A stretch of 52,024 bases of DNA, taken from contig CACMXM010000002.1 of NCBI GenBank assembly GCA_902617645.1, positions 1 to 52,024 of the forward strand, in the 5' to 3' direction. The DNA comes from an uncultured Pelagibacteraceae bacterium (GTDB taxonomy: Bacteria > Pseudomonadota > Alphaproteobacteria > Pelagibacterales > Pelagibacteraceae). Below are positions 32,470 through 41,307 of this stretch, piece after piece; the first letter of the stretch is position 1, and each line of letters opens with the position of its first letter. Under the pieces are notes generated by a model. That model made no database searches, had not been told where the DNA came from, and worked only from the letters and a program-made list of their open reading frames with translations. The translations under genes and the position numbers were made by a program.

Positions 32470-33522
32470 TTAATTAGTTTTAACTGCTTCTTTTAAATGC
32501 TCTTTGGCAAGTGCTTTAGATAATTCTTTTTGGGTTAGATAACCCCTAGTGTTTCCACTTTTATCTACAACCTCACAGTTTGCATTTGAACAAACTACTT
32601 GTGGTAGGAATTCCTCTATAAATTGATCTTCATTTATTTTAACAAGATTTGATTTGTCAATATTATCAACCTCATTTACTGATTTCATTATTATTTTGGC
32701 CTTTATAACTTTTGCTCTATTTACATCTTTAACAAATGCTGAAACATAATCATCTGCAGGTTTCATTATTATTTCTATTGGGGTTCCGACTTGAACTAAT
32801 CTTCCTCCATTTAAAATTCCAATATGATCACCTAATTTTAAAGATTCATCTAAATCATGTGTAATGAAAACTATCGTTTTTTTTAATTCGCCTTGTAAAT
32901 CAAGCAACTGCTTTTGCATGTCACTTCTTATTAAAGGGTCAAGTGCTGAAAAAGCTTCATCCATTAATAATATGTCAGTGTCAGTAGCAAGCGCTCTTGC
33001 TAAACCAACTCTTTGTTGCATACCTCCAGATAGTTGGTTTGGGTATTGGTTTTCAAAGCCACTTAAACCAACAGCTTCTATTTTTTCCATAGCAACTTTA
33101 TTTTTATCCTCAGGTTTTTTACCCTGAACCTCAAGTCCGTAACCCACATTTTCTAAAACAGTTTTATGTGGAAATAGCCCAAATCTTTGAAAAACCATGC
33201 TCATTTTATGTCTTCTAAAATCTATTAATCTATTTTTGTCTAAACTCATCACATCAGTACCTTCTACAGAAACCACACCTGATGTTGGGTCGATTAAACG
33301 ATTAATATGTCTAATTAAAGTAGATTTACCTGAGCCAGATAAGCCCATACATACAAATGTTTCACCTTCTTCAATCTTAAGTGACACATTATCTAAACCT
33401 ACTGTATGTCCTGTTTTTTCTAAAACTTCTTCTTTAGTAGCACCTTCTTGAACCATCGGAAGAATCTTCTTTGGAGAGGGACCAAATATTTTATAAACGT
33501 TATTAATTTCAATTTTACTCAT
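32470..33522 (-). CDS. Orphan ProV-like ABC transporter ATP-binding protein
   Basis: A 350-residue ATPase similar to the ProV at 20375: Walker A GLSGSGKST, VFQRFGLFPHKT, LSGGMQQR, LLMDEAFSALD (EA rather than the usual EP) and VFITHD. The N-terminal FGPSPKKILPMVQEGATKEEV extension is ProV-type. The C-terminal region holds VCSNANCEVVDKSGNTRGYL, a partial CBS-like segment. No permease or binding protein adjoins it. It may serve a transporter encoded elsewhere or substitute for the other ATPase. Confidence 0.88.
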   Translation of the reverse strand: MSKIEINNVYKIFGPSPKKILPMVQEGATKEEVLEKTGHTVGLDNVSLKIEEGETFVCMGLSGSGKSTLIRHINRLIDPTSGVVSVEGTDVMSLDKNRLIDFRRHKMSMVFQRFGLFPHKTVLENVGYGLEVQGKKPEDKNKVAMEKIEAVGLSGFENQYPNQLSGGMQQRVGLARALATDTDILLMDEAFSALDPLIRSDMQKQLLDLQGELKKTIVFITHDLDESLKLGDHIGILNGGRLVQVGTPIEIIMKPADDYVSAFVKDVNRAKVIKAKIIMKSVNEVDNIDKSNLVKINEDQFIEEFLPQVVCSNANCEVVDKSGNTRGYLTQKELSKALAKEHLKEAVKTN

Positions 33523-33618
33523 TTTTCATAAAGTTTTAACAGTTGTTAAAGTTTGTTGCAAAGTAACAAATTTTATTTTTGATATTATTAAAAAAAACAA
33601 TAATTTATCAACTATAAA

Positions 33619-33646
33619 TTGCATTGAAAATGTAAATAAGTATAAT
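33619..33646 (+). promoter_or_regulatory. Putative promoter of the butyrobetaine hydroxylase gene
   Basis: TTGCAT and a perfect TATAAT are separated by 16 bases; TATAAT ends 11 bases before the ATG at 33658. Transcription would start about 5-6 bases before the ATG with no Shine-Dalgarno, giving a nearly leaderless mRNA. The rest of the 135-bp gap is AT-rich and holds TTTGTT...AACAAA (33552-33570), a possible weak operator, and nothing else I can recognise. Confidence 0.5.
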
Positions 33647-33657
33647 AGATCTTAACC

Positions 33658-34782
33658 ATGTTTAGTATTTCAAAACTTGAAAAAAATGGAACTTACTTAA
33701 GAATTCTTTGGAGCGATGGAGAAGAAAGTAAATTTAATTATTTATGGTTAAGAGATAATTGTCCAACGGCTCACGACAAAGATTCTAGGCATAGAATGTT
33801 TGATATATTAAACGTTTCTAAAAATTTAAATCCAACAGAATATAAAGTAAATGATGAGGGTAAACTAGAAATAGTTTGGAGCGAGGGAAATCATACAAGT
33901 TTTTACGACATTAATTGGTTAAGAAAAAACTGTTACACAATCAAAAATAAACAAAAATACATTTCTCCATACCAACTTTGGGATAAATCGATTGAAAAAA
34001 ATATTAAGTCAATAAGTATTGATTGCGATGAAATCATGTCTTCAGAGGAAGGTTTAATAAAGTGGTTAAAACTTCTTCACTATAAAGGAATAGCTTTAGT
34101 AAATAACGCACCAACAAAAGAAAAGTCAGCTTTTGAAGTTTTAAACAGAATTAGTCACACAAGAGAAACTTTTTTTAAAACACCTTTTGAAGTTATAAAT
34201 ATACCTAAACCAAATAACTCAGCCTATACAGCTCACGCATTGAAAAATCATATGGATTTACCTTGGTTTGAAAATCCACCAGGCTACCAGTTTTTACATT
34301 GTCTTATAAACTCTGCTAATGGAGGGGATTCTTCAGCAGTTGATGGTTTTGCTGTTGCAGATTACTTAAAAAATAATGAAAAGGATATTTTTGATACTTT
34401 GGTAAATGTACCGTTAAAATTTAGAGATAAAGATTATACCCAGCAAGCCCACAGAAGTTTTTATGCACCTGCAATAAGTTTAACTAAAGATGGTGATTAT
34501 AATGATATTAGATTTAGTGTTGCAACCATGGATGCATTAGATTGTCATCCAGATGTAATGGACCAAGTTTATTTCGCACATCATAGATTTGGCAATCTGT
34601 TACATGATGATAGATTTGTTATTAATTTCAGACTAAATCCAGGGGACATATACTCTTTTAATAACAGAAGAGTTTTGCACGGCAGAACAGCATTCGATCC
34701 TAACTCAGGACATAGACACCTACAAGGTTACTATATGGATCGTGATGAAATAATAGGAAGACTCAGTTATCTTTCACAATAA
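33658..34782 (+). CDS. Gamma-butyrobetaine hydroxylase-like 2OG/Fe(II) oxygenase
   Basis: Predicted to hydroxylate gamma-butyrobetaine to L-carnitine with 2-oxoglutarate, O2 and Fe(II). The N-terminal DUF971-type domain has YLWLRDNCP, and the TauD-like catalytic domain has H198 and D200 in NHMDLPWFENPPG, HCLINSANGGDSSAVDGF, NPGDIYSFNNRRVLHGR (distal H341) and an Arg for 2OG in GHRHLQG. The layout and length (374) match human-type BBOX. Of the four zinc ligands of the N-terminal domain (C-x-C-x2-C and His), only C35 and H79 have counterparts, so zinc is probably not bound. Trimethyllysine hydroxylase is the main alternative, as the families are close. Confidence 0.8.
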   Translation: MFSISKLEKNGTYLRILWSDGEESKFNYLWLRDNCPTAHDKDSRHRMFDILNVSKNLNPTEYKVNDEGKLEIVWSEGNHTSFYDINWLRKNCYTIKNKQKYISPYQLWDKSIEKNIKSISIDCDEIMSSEEGLIKWLKLLHYKGIALVNNAPTKEKSAFEVLNRISHTRETFFKTPFEVINIPKPNNSAYTAHALKNHMDLPWFENPPGYQFLHCLINSANGGDSSAVDGFAVADYLKNNEKDIFDTLVNVPLKFRDKDYTQQAHRSFYAPAISLTKDGDYNDIRFSVATMDALDCHPDVMDQVYFAHHRFGNLLHDDRFVINFRLNPGDIYSFNNRRVLHGRTAFDPNSGHRHLQGYYMDRDEIIGRLSYLSQ

Positions 34783-35436
34783 TTATAAATTTTCAATAAT
34801 AAGATTTTTTCCTAAAAATTTTATTCTAACTTTTTTATCTTTTAGTGTGTAAAAATAAATAGGTTTTTTTATTTTTATAAGTTTTCTATTAGCAAGAAAT
34901 TTTTTTTCTAAAACTAATAATCTAAGGTACTTTAATTTACTTTTTTGTAAAATAAGTTTTATTGAAGTGGTCGAAGAAAAAACTAGTCCTAAATTTAAAT
35001 TTTTTTTAATTTTATTTAAATTTGAAATATTTTTTTCATTAAAAGAAGTTATACTATAATGTTTTAATCTATTTATAATTGAAATAAGATCTAAAAAATT
35101 TTTTTTTGTAAATTTTGATTTAATTTCAAGCATTAAGTAATTTTTTTTCGAAATTTTAACTATTTCATTCAAAGTTGGAATATGCATTTTATATTTTGAT
35201 GCTATTTTATTTATATCTTTATATTTTAAATTTTTTATTAACTTTTTACTCTTAAATCGTTTAAGACTAAAATCATGGTAACAAACAATTTTATTATCTA
35301 AAGTTGTATGTAAATCAGTTTCAATTCCATAATTTTTTTTAAAGCAAAACTTAAAGGCTTGAATTGAATTTTCTTTGAAAGTTTTTTTTGCTAGTCCTCT
35401 GTGAACAATATTATGACCTTGTCTGTTATATCTCAT
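34783..35436 (-). CDS. Glycerophosphodiester phosphodiesterase-like protein
   Basis: A 217-residue GDPD-family TIM-barrel enzyme. The active-site pattern is visible: VHRG near the N-terminus, EN in FKENSIQAF, ETDLHTT (metal ligands) and YHDFSL with the second catalytic His; LMLEIKSK holds the third metal-type Glu. It hydrolyses glycerophosphodiesters to glycerol-3-phosphate and an alcohol such as choline, which could feed the betaine route (inference). Signal peptide is absent. It is very Lys/Ile-rich. Its start lies inside the upstream gene (11-bp overlap). Confidence 0.8.
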   Translation of the reverse strand: MRYNRQGHNIVHRGLAKKTFKENSIQAFKFCFKKNYGIETDLHTTLDNKIVCYHDFSLKRFKSKKLIKNLKYKDINKIASKYKMHIPTLNEIVKISKKNYLMLEIKSKFTKKNFLDLISIINRLKHYSITSFNEKNISNLNKIKKNLNLGLVFSSTTSIKLILQKSKLKYLRLLVLEKKFLANRKLIKIKKPIYFYTLKDKKVRIKFLGKNLIIENL

Positions 35437-36367
35437 AACCTTTCTTTTCAGGTTCTTTATCTATAAGTTCGGTTGGAAAACCCTTTGCTCTAAAGTCTAT
35501 TTTATTTTTATCCTCCATTCTTTTAACTATCATTGAAGACCAGGCACGAGGACCATAGTTTTTCAAACCTTCCTGAAAAATTTTTACAATCATTGGTGAT
35601 ATTTCTAAAGATGAATTAAGATTTTTTGCTAAATTATCAAATAAGGAAGTATCTTTTAAAACTAAATCCATTGTAAAATTTATATTATAGGAACCATTTA
35701 ATATTACTTGGCTTTCTGTTTCGTGCACAAATGAATTTCCAGAGGAAATAGCAATTCCCTTAAAAGTTTTTTCTAAATCCAAATTAGATTTTTTTGCAAC
35801 AGTCCAAGCTTCACCTAATGCAACTAAATGAACTGATGCTAAGTAATTTGTTATAACTTTCAAAACGGAGGCAGAACCTAATTCTCCAGTATGAAGAATT
35901 TTTTCACCCATTGCAGAAAGAGGAGAAAAAATTTTTTCAAATGCTGATCTTTCTCCACCAACAAATATTGCTATATTTCCTGTATCAGCTCTATGGCACC
36001 CACCACTTACCGGTCCATCAAGAGCAAATGCTTTTTTTTGTTTAACTAACTTTCCAATTCTTTTTACCTCGTTTTCATCCGTTGTACTCATTTCGAGCCA
36101 TATCTTATTCTCTGACAATCCATTAATTACACCGTCTTTAGACTCCATTACTTCTCTGCATATTTCAGGCGATGGTAAGCATGTAATAATTAGATCAGAG
36201 TCTTGAGTAAGTTCTTTTGGATTTTTTGAAATACTTGCTCCTTTTGAACTTAAATTTTCCATTGTTTTTGGGTCAAGATCATAAACAGTCAATTTGAAGT
36301 TGTTTCTCAATAGACTGCCTGCAAGTTTCCCACCAACATTTCCTAGGCCTATAAAACCAATTTTCAT
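35426..36367 (-). CDS. 3-hydroxyisobutyrate dehydrogenase-family NAD(P) oxidoreductase
   Basis: A 313-residue beta-hydroxyacid dehydrogenase. The N-terminal dinucleotide motif is IGFIGLGNVGGKLA, the substrate signature is DGPVSGGCHRADTGNIAIFVGG, and the catalytic Lys lies in VLKVITNYLASVHLVALGEA. Members oxidise 3-hydroxyisobutyrate, tartronate semialdehyde or related acids; the exact substrate is open. It overlaps the GDPD gene by 11 bp and is divergent from the exported DUF4864-type gene with a short gap. Confidence 0.85.
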   Translation of the reverse strand: MKIGFIGLGNVGGKLAGSLLRNNFKLTVYDLDPKTMENLSSKGASISKNPKELTQDSDLIITCLPSPEICREVMESKDGVINGLSENKIWLEMSTTDENEVKRIGKLVKQKKAFALDGPVSGGCHRADTGNIAIFVGGERSAFEKIFSPLSAMGEKILHTGELGSASVLKVITNYLASVHLVALGEAWTVAKKSNLDLEKTFKGIAISSGNSFVHETESQVILNGSYNINFTMDLVLKDTSLFDNLAKNLNSSLEISPMIVKIFQEGLKNYGPRAWSSMIVKRMEDKNKIDFRAKGFPTELIDKEPEKKGYEI

Positions 36368-36424
36368 TTGCGTCCTTATTGTAAAGTTAATTTATTTTTC
36401 ACATGTTATATTGTTTACGTAAGA

Positions 36425-36898
36425 ATGTATTTATATAAAAATAAACTTGTAATATTAATCTTTTTAAGTTTTTGTTTTCAGTCTATTTGTAATGCTGAGT
36501 TAATCAAACCAAAAAACTCAATTAAGCCGTTAGAGGTTGTAGAGATACAATTAAATGGGTTAAAAAATAATAATGAACCGTACGAAGACTTTGGTATTGA
36601 GCAAACATGGGAGTTTGCACACCCAAATAATAAAAAATATACAGGTCCACTGGAAAAATTTAAGTCAATGCTCAAAAGTGATATGTATGAAATGTTAATT
36701 AATCACATTGAAAATAAAATAGATATTATTTCTGCATCAGAAAATAGTGCAACCTATAGAGTTACTGTTTTAGATGATAAGAAAAAATACTATCAATTCG
36801 AATGGGTGGTTAAAAAATATGACAAATCTGGTCCACTCAAAAACTGCTGGTTAACAAGCGGTGTCTCACAACCAATGCCACTAGGATCGTCAATTTAA
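36425..36898 (+). CDS. Exported DUF4864-like protein
   Basis: A protein of unknown function, about 157 residues from ATG 36425. The ORF track starts at TTG 36368, but the ATG gives MYLYKNKLVILIFLSFCF...CNA, a clean signal peptide. The mature part has ALN-type features of DUF4864: KPLEVVEIQLNGLKNNNEP at the start and ...YQFEWVVKKYDKSGPLKNCWLTSGV at the end. Probably periplasmic. It is followed immediately (0 bp) by a small membrane protein gene and 250 bp later by the demethylase, hinting at co-expression. Confidence 0.7.
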   Translation: MYLYKNKLVILIFLSFCFQSICNAELIKPKNSIKPLEVVEIQLNGLKNNNEPYEDFGIEQTWEFAHPNNKKYTGPLEKFKSMLKSDMYEMLINHIENKIDIISASENSATYRVTVLDDKKKYYQFEWVVKKYDKSGPLKNCWLTSGVSQPMPLGSSI

Positions 36899-37105
36899 AT
36901 GAAAAAAAAACCTTTTTATGAAAGAGTTCCAATTTTGATGATAATTTTATGCGTACCAACAATAGGTTCCACTCAACTTGGTTGGTATTTCTTTGGTAAG
37001 CAATTTGGCCTCAACTTAGGCATGATAGTAGGATGTATAAGTGTAACTGTGGCTGCGTATTTGATGTATATAAAAGGATGGAGAGATGAGGATGATGACT
37101 ATTAA
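36899..37105 (+). CDS. Small two-helix membrane protein, unknown function
   Basis: A 68-residue protein with two hydrophobic segments (VPILMIILCVPTIG and LGMIVGCISVTVAAYLMYI) and an acidic C-terminus (WRDEDDDY). I recognise no domain. Its ATG follows the DUF4864-like stop directly, and the demethylase starts 44 bp later, so all three are probably in one transcript. The reality of the ORF rests on its tight packing and membrane-like composition. Confidence 0.6.
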   Translation: MKKKPFYERVPILMIILCVPTIGSTQLGWYFFGKQFGLNLGMIVGCISVTVAAYLMYIKGWRDEDDDY

Positions 37106-37149
37106 AATTTTGTTTCGTTCAAACAAAAAATCTAGTAGGAATCGGTTTT

Positions 37150-39582
37150 ATGAAATCAAAAGCTAAAGTAGTTATTGTCGGAGGTGGAGTAGTTGGTGTA
37201 AGTGCTTTATATCATTTGGCAAAAAAAGGTTGGTCTGACGTTGTATTAGTTGAAAGAAAAGAGCTTACCTCTGGTTCAACATGGCATGCCGCAGGTTTAC
37301 TGCCACTCTTTAATATGAGTTACTCGGTTGGCCAATTACACAAATACGCTGTTGACCTTTATAAAACTCTTGAAGAAGAGACAGGTAAAAATGTTGGCTT
37401 TAGTGTTGTTTCAAATATTCGACTTGCAAGTACAAAAGATAGAATGGATGAATACCATCAGTATGCTGGTGTTGCACAAACAATAGGCGTAGATGTAAAA
37501 TTTTTAATACCAGATCAAGTAAAAGAAATTTGGCCTTTATGTAATACAAGTGATTTAGTTGGAGCAATTCAGCACCCAGAAGATGGTTACATTCAACCTG
37601 CTGATCTTACACAAGCTTTAGCTACTGGAGCAAGAAATAGAGGAGCAGAGATTTACAGAAATACAAATGTAGTTGGAATTAAACAAACAAAAAATGGCTG
37701 GGTCGTAGAAACTGATAAAGGCAGTATTGAATGTGAACATGTTATGTCATGCTCAGGAAATTTTGCAAGACAAACTGGAAAAATGGTTGGATTAGAAATA
37801 CCAGTCATACCAGTTGAACATCAATACATTGTTACAGAGCCTCATCCTGAAATTCAAAAAAGAAAAAAAGAAGGTTTACCCGAAATGGGAGTATTAAGAG
37901 ACAGTGATAGTAGATGGTATATGAGAGAAGAAGCAGGTGGTCTTATACTTGGACCTTATGAAGATGGTGCTCCATGTTGTTATGTTGATGGACCATCAAA
38001 AGATTCTGAATATGAATTATTTCAAGAAGATTTAGACAGATTAGCTCCACATATTGAAGGAGCAATTCACAGAGTTCCTGCTTTTGGAGAAGTGGGTGTT
38101 AAAAAAGTTTATAATGGAGCAATTTGTTATACTCCAGACGGAAATCCAATTGTTGGACCTGCATGGGGACTTAAAAACTTTTGGATTAACGAAGGTCATA
38201 GTTTTGGAATAACTGCGGCTGGAGGAGCAGGTTGGCAATTAGCAGAATGGATTGTAGATGGCGAACCTACAATTGACATGCTTGGCGTTGAACCTAGAAG
38301 ATATGGTGATTATTGCTCTAAATCTTATTTAAAAGAAAAGAATGAAGAAGCTTATAGAAATGTATTTATAATTCATTACCCTGATGAAGAAAGAGAAGCA
38401 GCAAGACCTTTAAGAACAGCACCGTGTTACGATAGAATGAAAAAATTAGGCGCTGTGTTCGGTCAAAAATTTGGGTGGGAAAGACCAAATTTTTTTGCAA
38501 CAGATGGCATGGAACAAAAAGACGATTGGTCTTTTAGAAGGTCAAAATGGTTTAAAGCAGTTGAAAAAGAATGTAAGAACGTTAGAGAAAATGTCGGGCT
38601 GCTAGACATGACTGCATTTGCAAAATGCAGAATTAAAGGTCCAAAAGCAGAGGAATTTTTAGATAATTTGGTTGCAAACAAACTTCCGAAAAAAGTAGGT
38701 AGAGTAAATTTATGTCATGCATTAAATACAAAAGGTGGCGTGCATTCAGAATTTACAATCTTAAGAGAAGCTGAGGATAGTTTCTATTTAGTTTCTGCAG
38801 GAGCTTTTCAAAGACTTGACCATGACTGGATCCATAAATGGATGCCTAAAGATGGAAGTGTTATATTTGAAAATTTAACTAATAGTACAGGAGTATTAGT
38901 GGTTGCGGGTCCAAAATCAAGAGAGCTAATGCAAAGAGTTTCAAAAGATGATTTTTCTAATGAGAATTTTAAATGGTTGAGTGCGAAAAACGTAGATGTA
39001 GGTTATGCACCTGTAAATGCTATGAGAGTAAATTTTGTTGGTGAATTAGGCTGGGAACTCCATCACCCAATTGAATACCAAAATCATATATTTGATAAAT
39101 TAATGGAGGCGGGAAAAGACTTAGGCTTAAAACCTTTCGGAATAAGAGCAATGAACAGTTTAAGAGTTGAAAAATCTTACAAACTTGTGGGTACAGAATT
39201 ATCAATTGAATATGCACCGTATGAGAGTGGATTAGATAGATTCATTCATCCAAATAAAGGAAGCTTCATTGGATTAGATGCACTTAATAAATGGAGAGAA
39301 AAAGGATTTAATAATAAATTGGTAACATTGGAAGTTCATAACGTCACTGATGCCGATGTATTAGGAAATAATCCAATTTATGAAAATGGATCTGTTGTTG
39401 GAAGAGCCACAGGCGGAGATTATGGTTTTAGATTAGGAAAATCAATTGCACTTGGTATGGTAAAGCCTACGTTGGCAAATGTTGGACAAAAACTTAAAAT
39501 TGATATACTCGGCAAAATGCATGAAGCAACAATTTTAGAAGACAGTCCCTATGATGCAGAAAATAAATTATTAAGAGCCTAA
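37150..39582 (+). CDS. FAD-dependent oxidoreductase/GcvT fusion (dimethylglycine or sarcosine dehydrogenase)
   Basis: An 810-residue demethylase. The N-terminal FAD domain starts [31 protein letters not shown] contains the His to which FAD is covalently attached in DMGDH/SARDH. The FAO-M linker (about residues 370-430) leads to the C-terminal GcvT-like domain ([12 protein letters not shown] to the end) that receives the one-carbon unit on tetrahydrofolate. Reaction: dimethylglycine to sarcosine or sarcosine to glycine. A ribosome-binding site (AGGA) lies upstream. The etfB gene overlaps its stop by one base, supplying the electron acceptor. A paralogue is cut by the left window edge. Confidence 0.9.
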   Translation: MKSKAKVVIVGGGVVGVSALYHLAKKGWSDVVLVERKELTSGSTWHAAGLLPLFNMSYSVGQLHKYAVDLYKTLEEETGKNVGFSVVSNIRLASTKDRMDEYHQYAGVAQTIGVDVKFLIPDQVKEIWPLCNTSDLVGAIQHPEDGYIQPADLTQALATGARNRGAEIYRNTNVVGIKQTKNGWVVETDKGSIECEHVMSCSGNFARQTGKMVGLEIPVIPVEHQYIVTEPHPEIQKRKKEGLPEMGVLRDSDSRWYMREEAGGLILGPYEDGAPCCYVDGPSKDSEYELFQEDLDRLAPHIEGAIHRVPAFGEVGVKKVYNGAICYTPDGNPIVGPAWGLKNFWINEGHSFGITAAGGAGWQLAEWIVDGEPTIDMLGVEPRRYGDYCSKSYLKEKNEEAYRNVFIIHYPDEEREAARPLRTAPCYDRMKKLGAVFGQKFGWERPNFFATDGMEQKDDWSFRRSKWFKAVEKECKNVRENVGLLDMTAFAKCRIKGPKAEEFLDNLVANKLPKKVGRVNLCHALNTKGGVHSEFTILREAEDSFYLVSAGAFQRLDHDWIHKWMPKDGSVIFENLTNSTGVLVVAGPKSRELMQRVSKDDFSNENFKWLSAKNVDVGYAPVNAMRVNFVGELGWELHHPIEYQNHIFDKLMEAGKDLGLKPFGIRAMNSLRVEKSYKLVGTELSIEYAPYESGLDRFIHPNKGSFIGLDALNKWREKGFNNKLVTLEVHNVTDADVLGNNPIYENGSVVGRATGGDYGFRLGKSIALGMVKPTLANVGQKLKIDILGKMHEATILEDSPYDAENKLLRA

Positions 39583-40331
39583 TGAAAATAATAGTAGCAG
39601 TTAAAAGAGTTATTGATTACAACGTCCAAATCAGAGTTAAAGAAGATGGATCTGGCGTTGTTACAGATAATGTAAAAATGTCAACAAATCCACCAGATGA
39701 TAATGCGGTTGAAGAGGCAGTAAAAATAAAAGAGTCTGGCAAAGCGAAGGAAATAGTTGCTGTAACGGTTGGAGAAGAAAAAGCTCAAGAGACAGTTAGG
39801 AAAGCATTGGCAGTTGGTGCTGACAGAGGAATATTAGTAAAAGCACCTGGTACTATTGAACCATTAGCGGTTGCAAAAATTTTACAAAAAATTGTTGAAA
39901 AAGAAAAACCAGATTTAGTTTTTATGGGCAAACAGGCTATAGATGATGATTGTAATCAAACAGGTCAAATGTTAGCTGCAATTTTAAATTGGCCTCAAGC
40001 AACATTCGCTTCTAAAATCGATGTAAAAGAAAATGTATTAGAGGTAACAAGAGAAGTTGATGAAGGTCTTGAGACAATAGAAGTTAAAATACCTTCTATT
40101 GTTACATGTGATTTAAGACTAAACGAGCCTAGATACGCATCATTACCTAATATAATGAAGGCAAAGAAGAAACCTTTAGAGCAAATAGATGCTTCAGAAT
40201 TAGGCATTGATATAAAACCTAGAATCGAGCAAATTAAAGTTGAAGAACCACCTAAAAGAAAAGCTGGGATTAAAGTTTCGAGCGTTGAAGAATTGGTTCA
40301 AAAATTAAAAAATGAGGCTAAAGTAATATAA
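39582..40331 (+). CDS. etfB: Electron transfer flavoprotein, beta subunit
   Basis: A 249-residue EtfB. Landmarks are [17 protein letters not shown] at the start, [19 protein letters not shown] (NPFD-type region), [20 protein letters not shown] for AMP binding and [16 protein letters not shown], the recognition-loop segment for partner dehydrogenases. With EtfA it takes electrons from FAD dehydrogenases such as the upstream demethylase and passes them to ETF-QO. It overlaps the demethylase and etfA by one base each. Confidence 0.95.
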   Translation: MKIIVAVKRVIDYNVQIRVKEDGSGVVTDNVKMSTNPPDDNAVEEAVKIKESGKAKEIVAVTVGEEKAQETVRKALAVGADRGILVKAPGTIEPLAVAKILQKIVEKEKPDLVFMGKQAIDDDCNQTGQMLAAILNWPQATFASKIDVKENVLEVTREVDEGLETIEVKIPSIVTCDLRLNEPRYASLPNIMKAKKKPLEQIDASELGIDIKPRIEQIKVEEPPKRKAGIKVSSVEELVQKLKNEAKVI

Positions 40332-41284
40332 TGTCAGTTTTATTAATAGCAGAGCATAACAATAAAGAGGTAAAACCGTTTACTCTTAATGCTATAACTG
40401 CTGCATCACAAATAAATGATGATTTACACGTATTGGTAATAGGTAAAAATGCTGATCCGGTTGCAAAATCATTATCAGAAGTTCCTAATGTTAAAAAAGT
40501 AATACATGTAGATAATGATATTTACGAAAACTATATCGCAGAAAATTATACACCGGTGATACTCAAACAAGCAGAAAATTACTCACACATTGTTTGTTCA
40601 GCAAATACATTTGGAAAAAATTTAATGCCTAGAATTGCTGCGTTATTAGATACTTCTCAAGTAAGTGATATCATAAAAGTTATTTCTGAAGACACCTTTT
40701 TAAGACCTATTTATGCAGGCAATGCCTTTGCAACAGTTAAAAGTACTGATAAAAAAAAATGTGTCACCATTAGACCTACGTCATTTGATCCAGCTCCGAC
40801 ATCAGGTGGATCAGCAGAAATAGTTAAAGGTGAAAATACAGATCCATCTCAAAATACAAAATTTGTTAAAAAAGAAGAAATTAAATCAGACAGACCAGAG
40901 CTTGGCACTGCAAGAATAGTAATTTCAGGTGGAAGAGGTATGCAGAGTGGTGAAAATTTTAAACTCATTACAGCAATTGCTGATAAATTAAATGCAGCGA
41001 TTGGTGCATCTAGAGCAGCAGTTGATGCAGGCTACATTACAAACGATCACCAAGTTGGTCAAACTGGTAAAGTAGTTGTTCCAGATTTATACATAGCAGT
41101 CGGAATTTCAGGCGCAATTCAACATTTGGCTGGCATGAAGGAGAGCAAAGTAATTGTCGCAATAAATAAAGATGGTGAGGCACCTATTTTTTCTGTTGCA
41201 GATTATGGCTTAGAAGCTGATTTATTTGATGCCCTTCCTAAATTTCTGGAAGAATTGAACAAATTAAACACTATACAAAAATAA
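40331..41284 (+). CDS. etfA: Electron transfer flavoprotein, alpha subunit
   Basis: A 317-residue EtfA. The C-terminal FAD domain is clear: SGGRGMQSGENFKLI, GASRAAVDAGYITNDHQVGQTG, VPDLYIAVGISGAIQHLAGM and AINKDGEAPIF. Domain I begins SVLLIAEHNNKEVKPFT. It pairs with EtfB. The start overlaps the etfB stop by one base; the ETF-QO gene follows after 23 bp. Confidence 0.95.
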   Translation: MSVLLIAEHNNKEVKPFTLNAITAASQINDDLHVLVIGKNADPVAKSLSEVPNVKKVIHVDNDIYENYIAENYTPVILKQAENYSHIVCSANTFGKNLMPRIAALLDTSQVSDIIKVISEDTFLRPIYAGNAFATVKSTDKKKCVTIRPTSFDPAPTSGGSAEIVKGENTDPSQNTKFVKKEEIKSDRPELGTARIVISGGRGMQSGENFKLITAIADKLNAAIGASRAAVDAGYITNDHQVGQTGKVVVPDLYIAVGISGAIQHLAGMKESKVIVAINKDGEAPIFSVADYGLEADLFDALPKFLEELNKLNTIQK

Positions 41285-41307
41285 CAAATACTGTAAAAAT
41301 TTCCAAT

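Noticed and set aside
33552-33570. TTTGTT...AACAAA dyad as a definite operator
   Set aside because: Only 6 bp in an extremely AT-rich gap; chance occurrence is likely, so it is mentioned only as weak.
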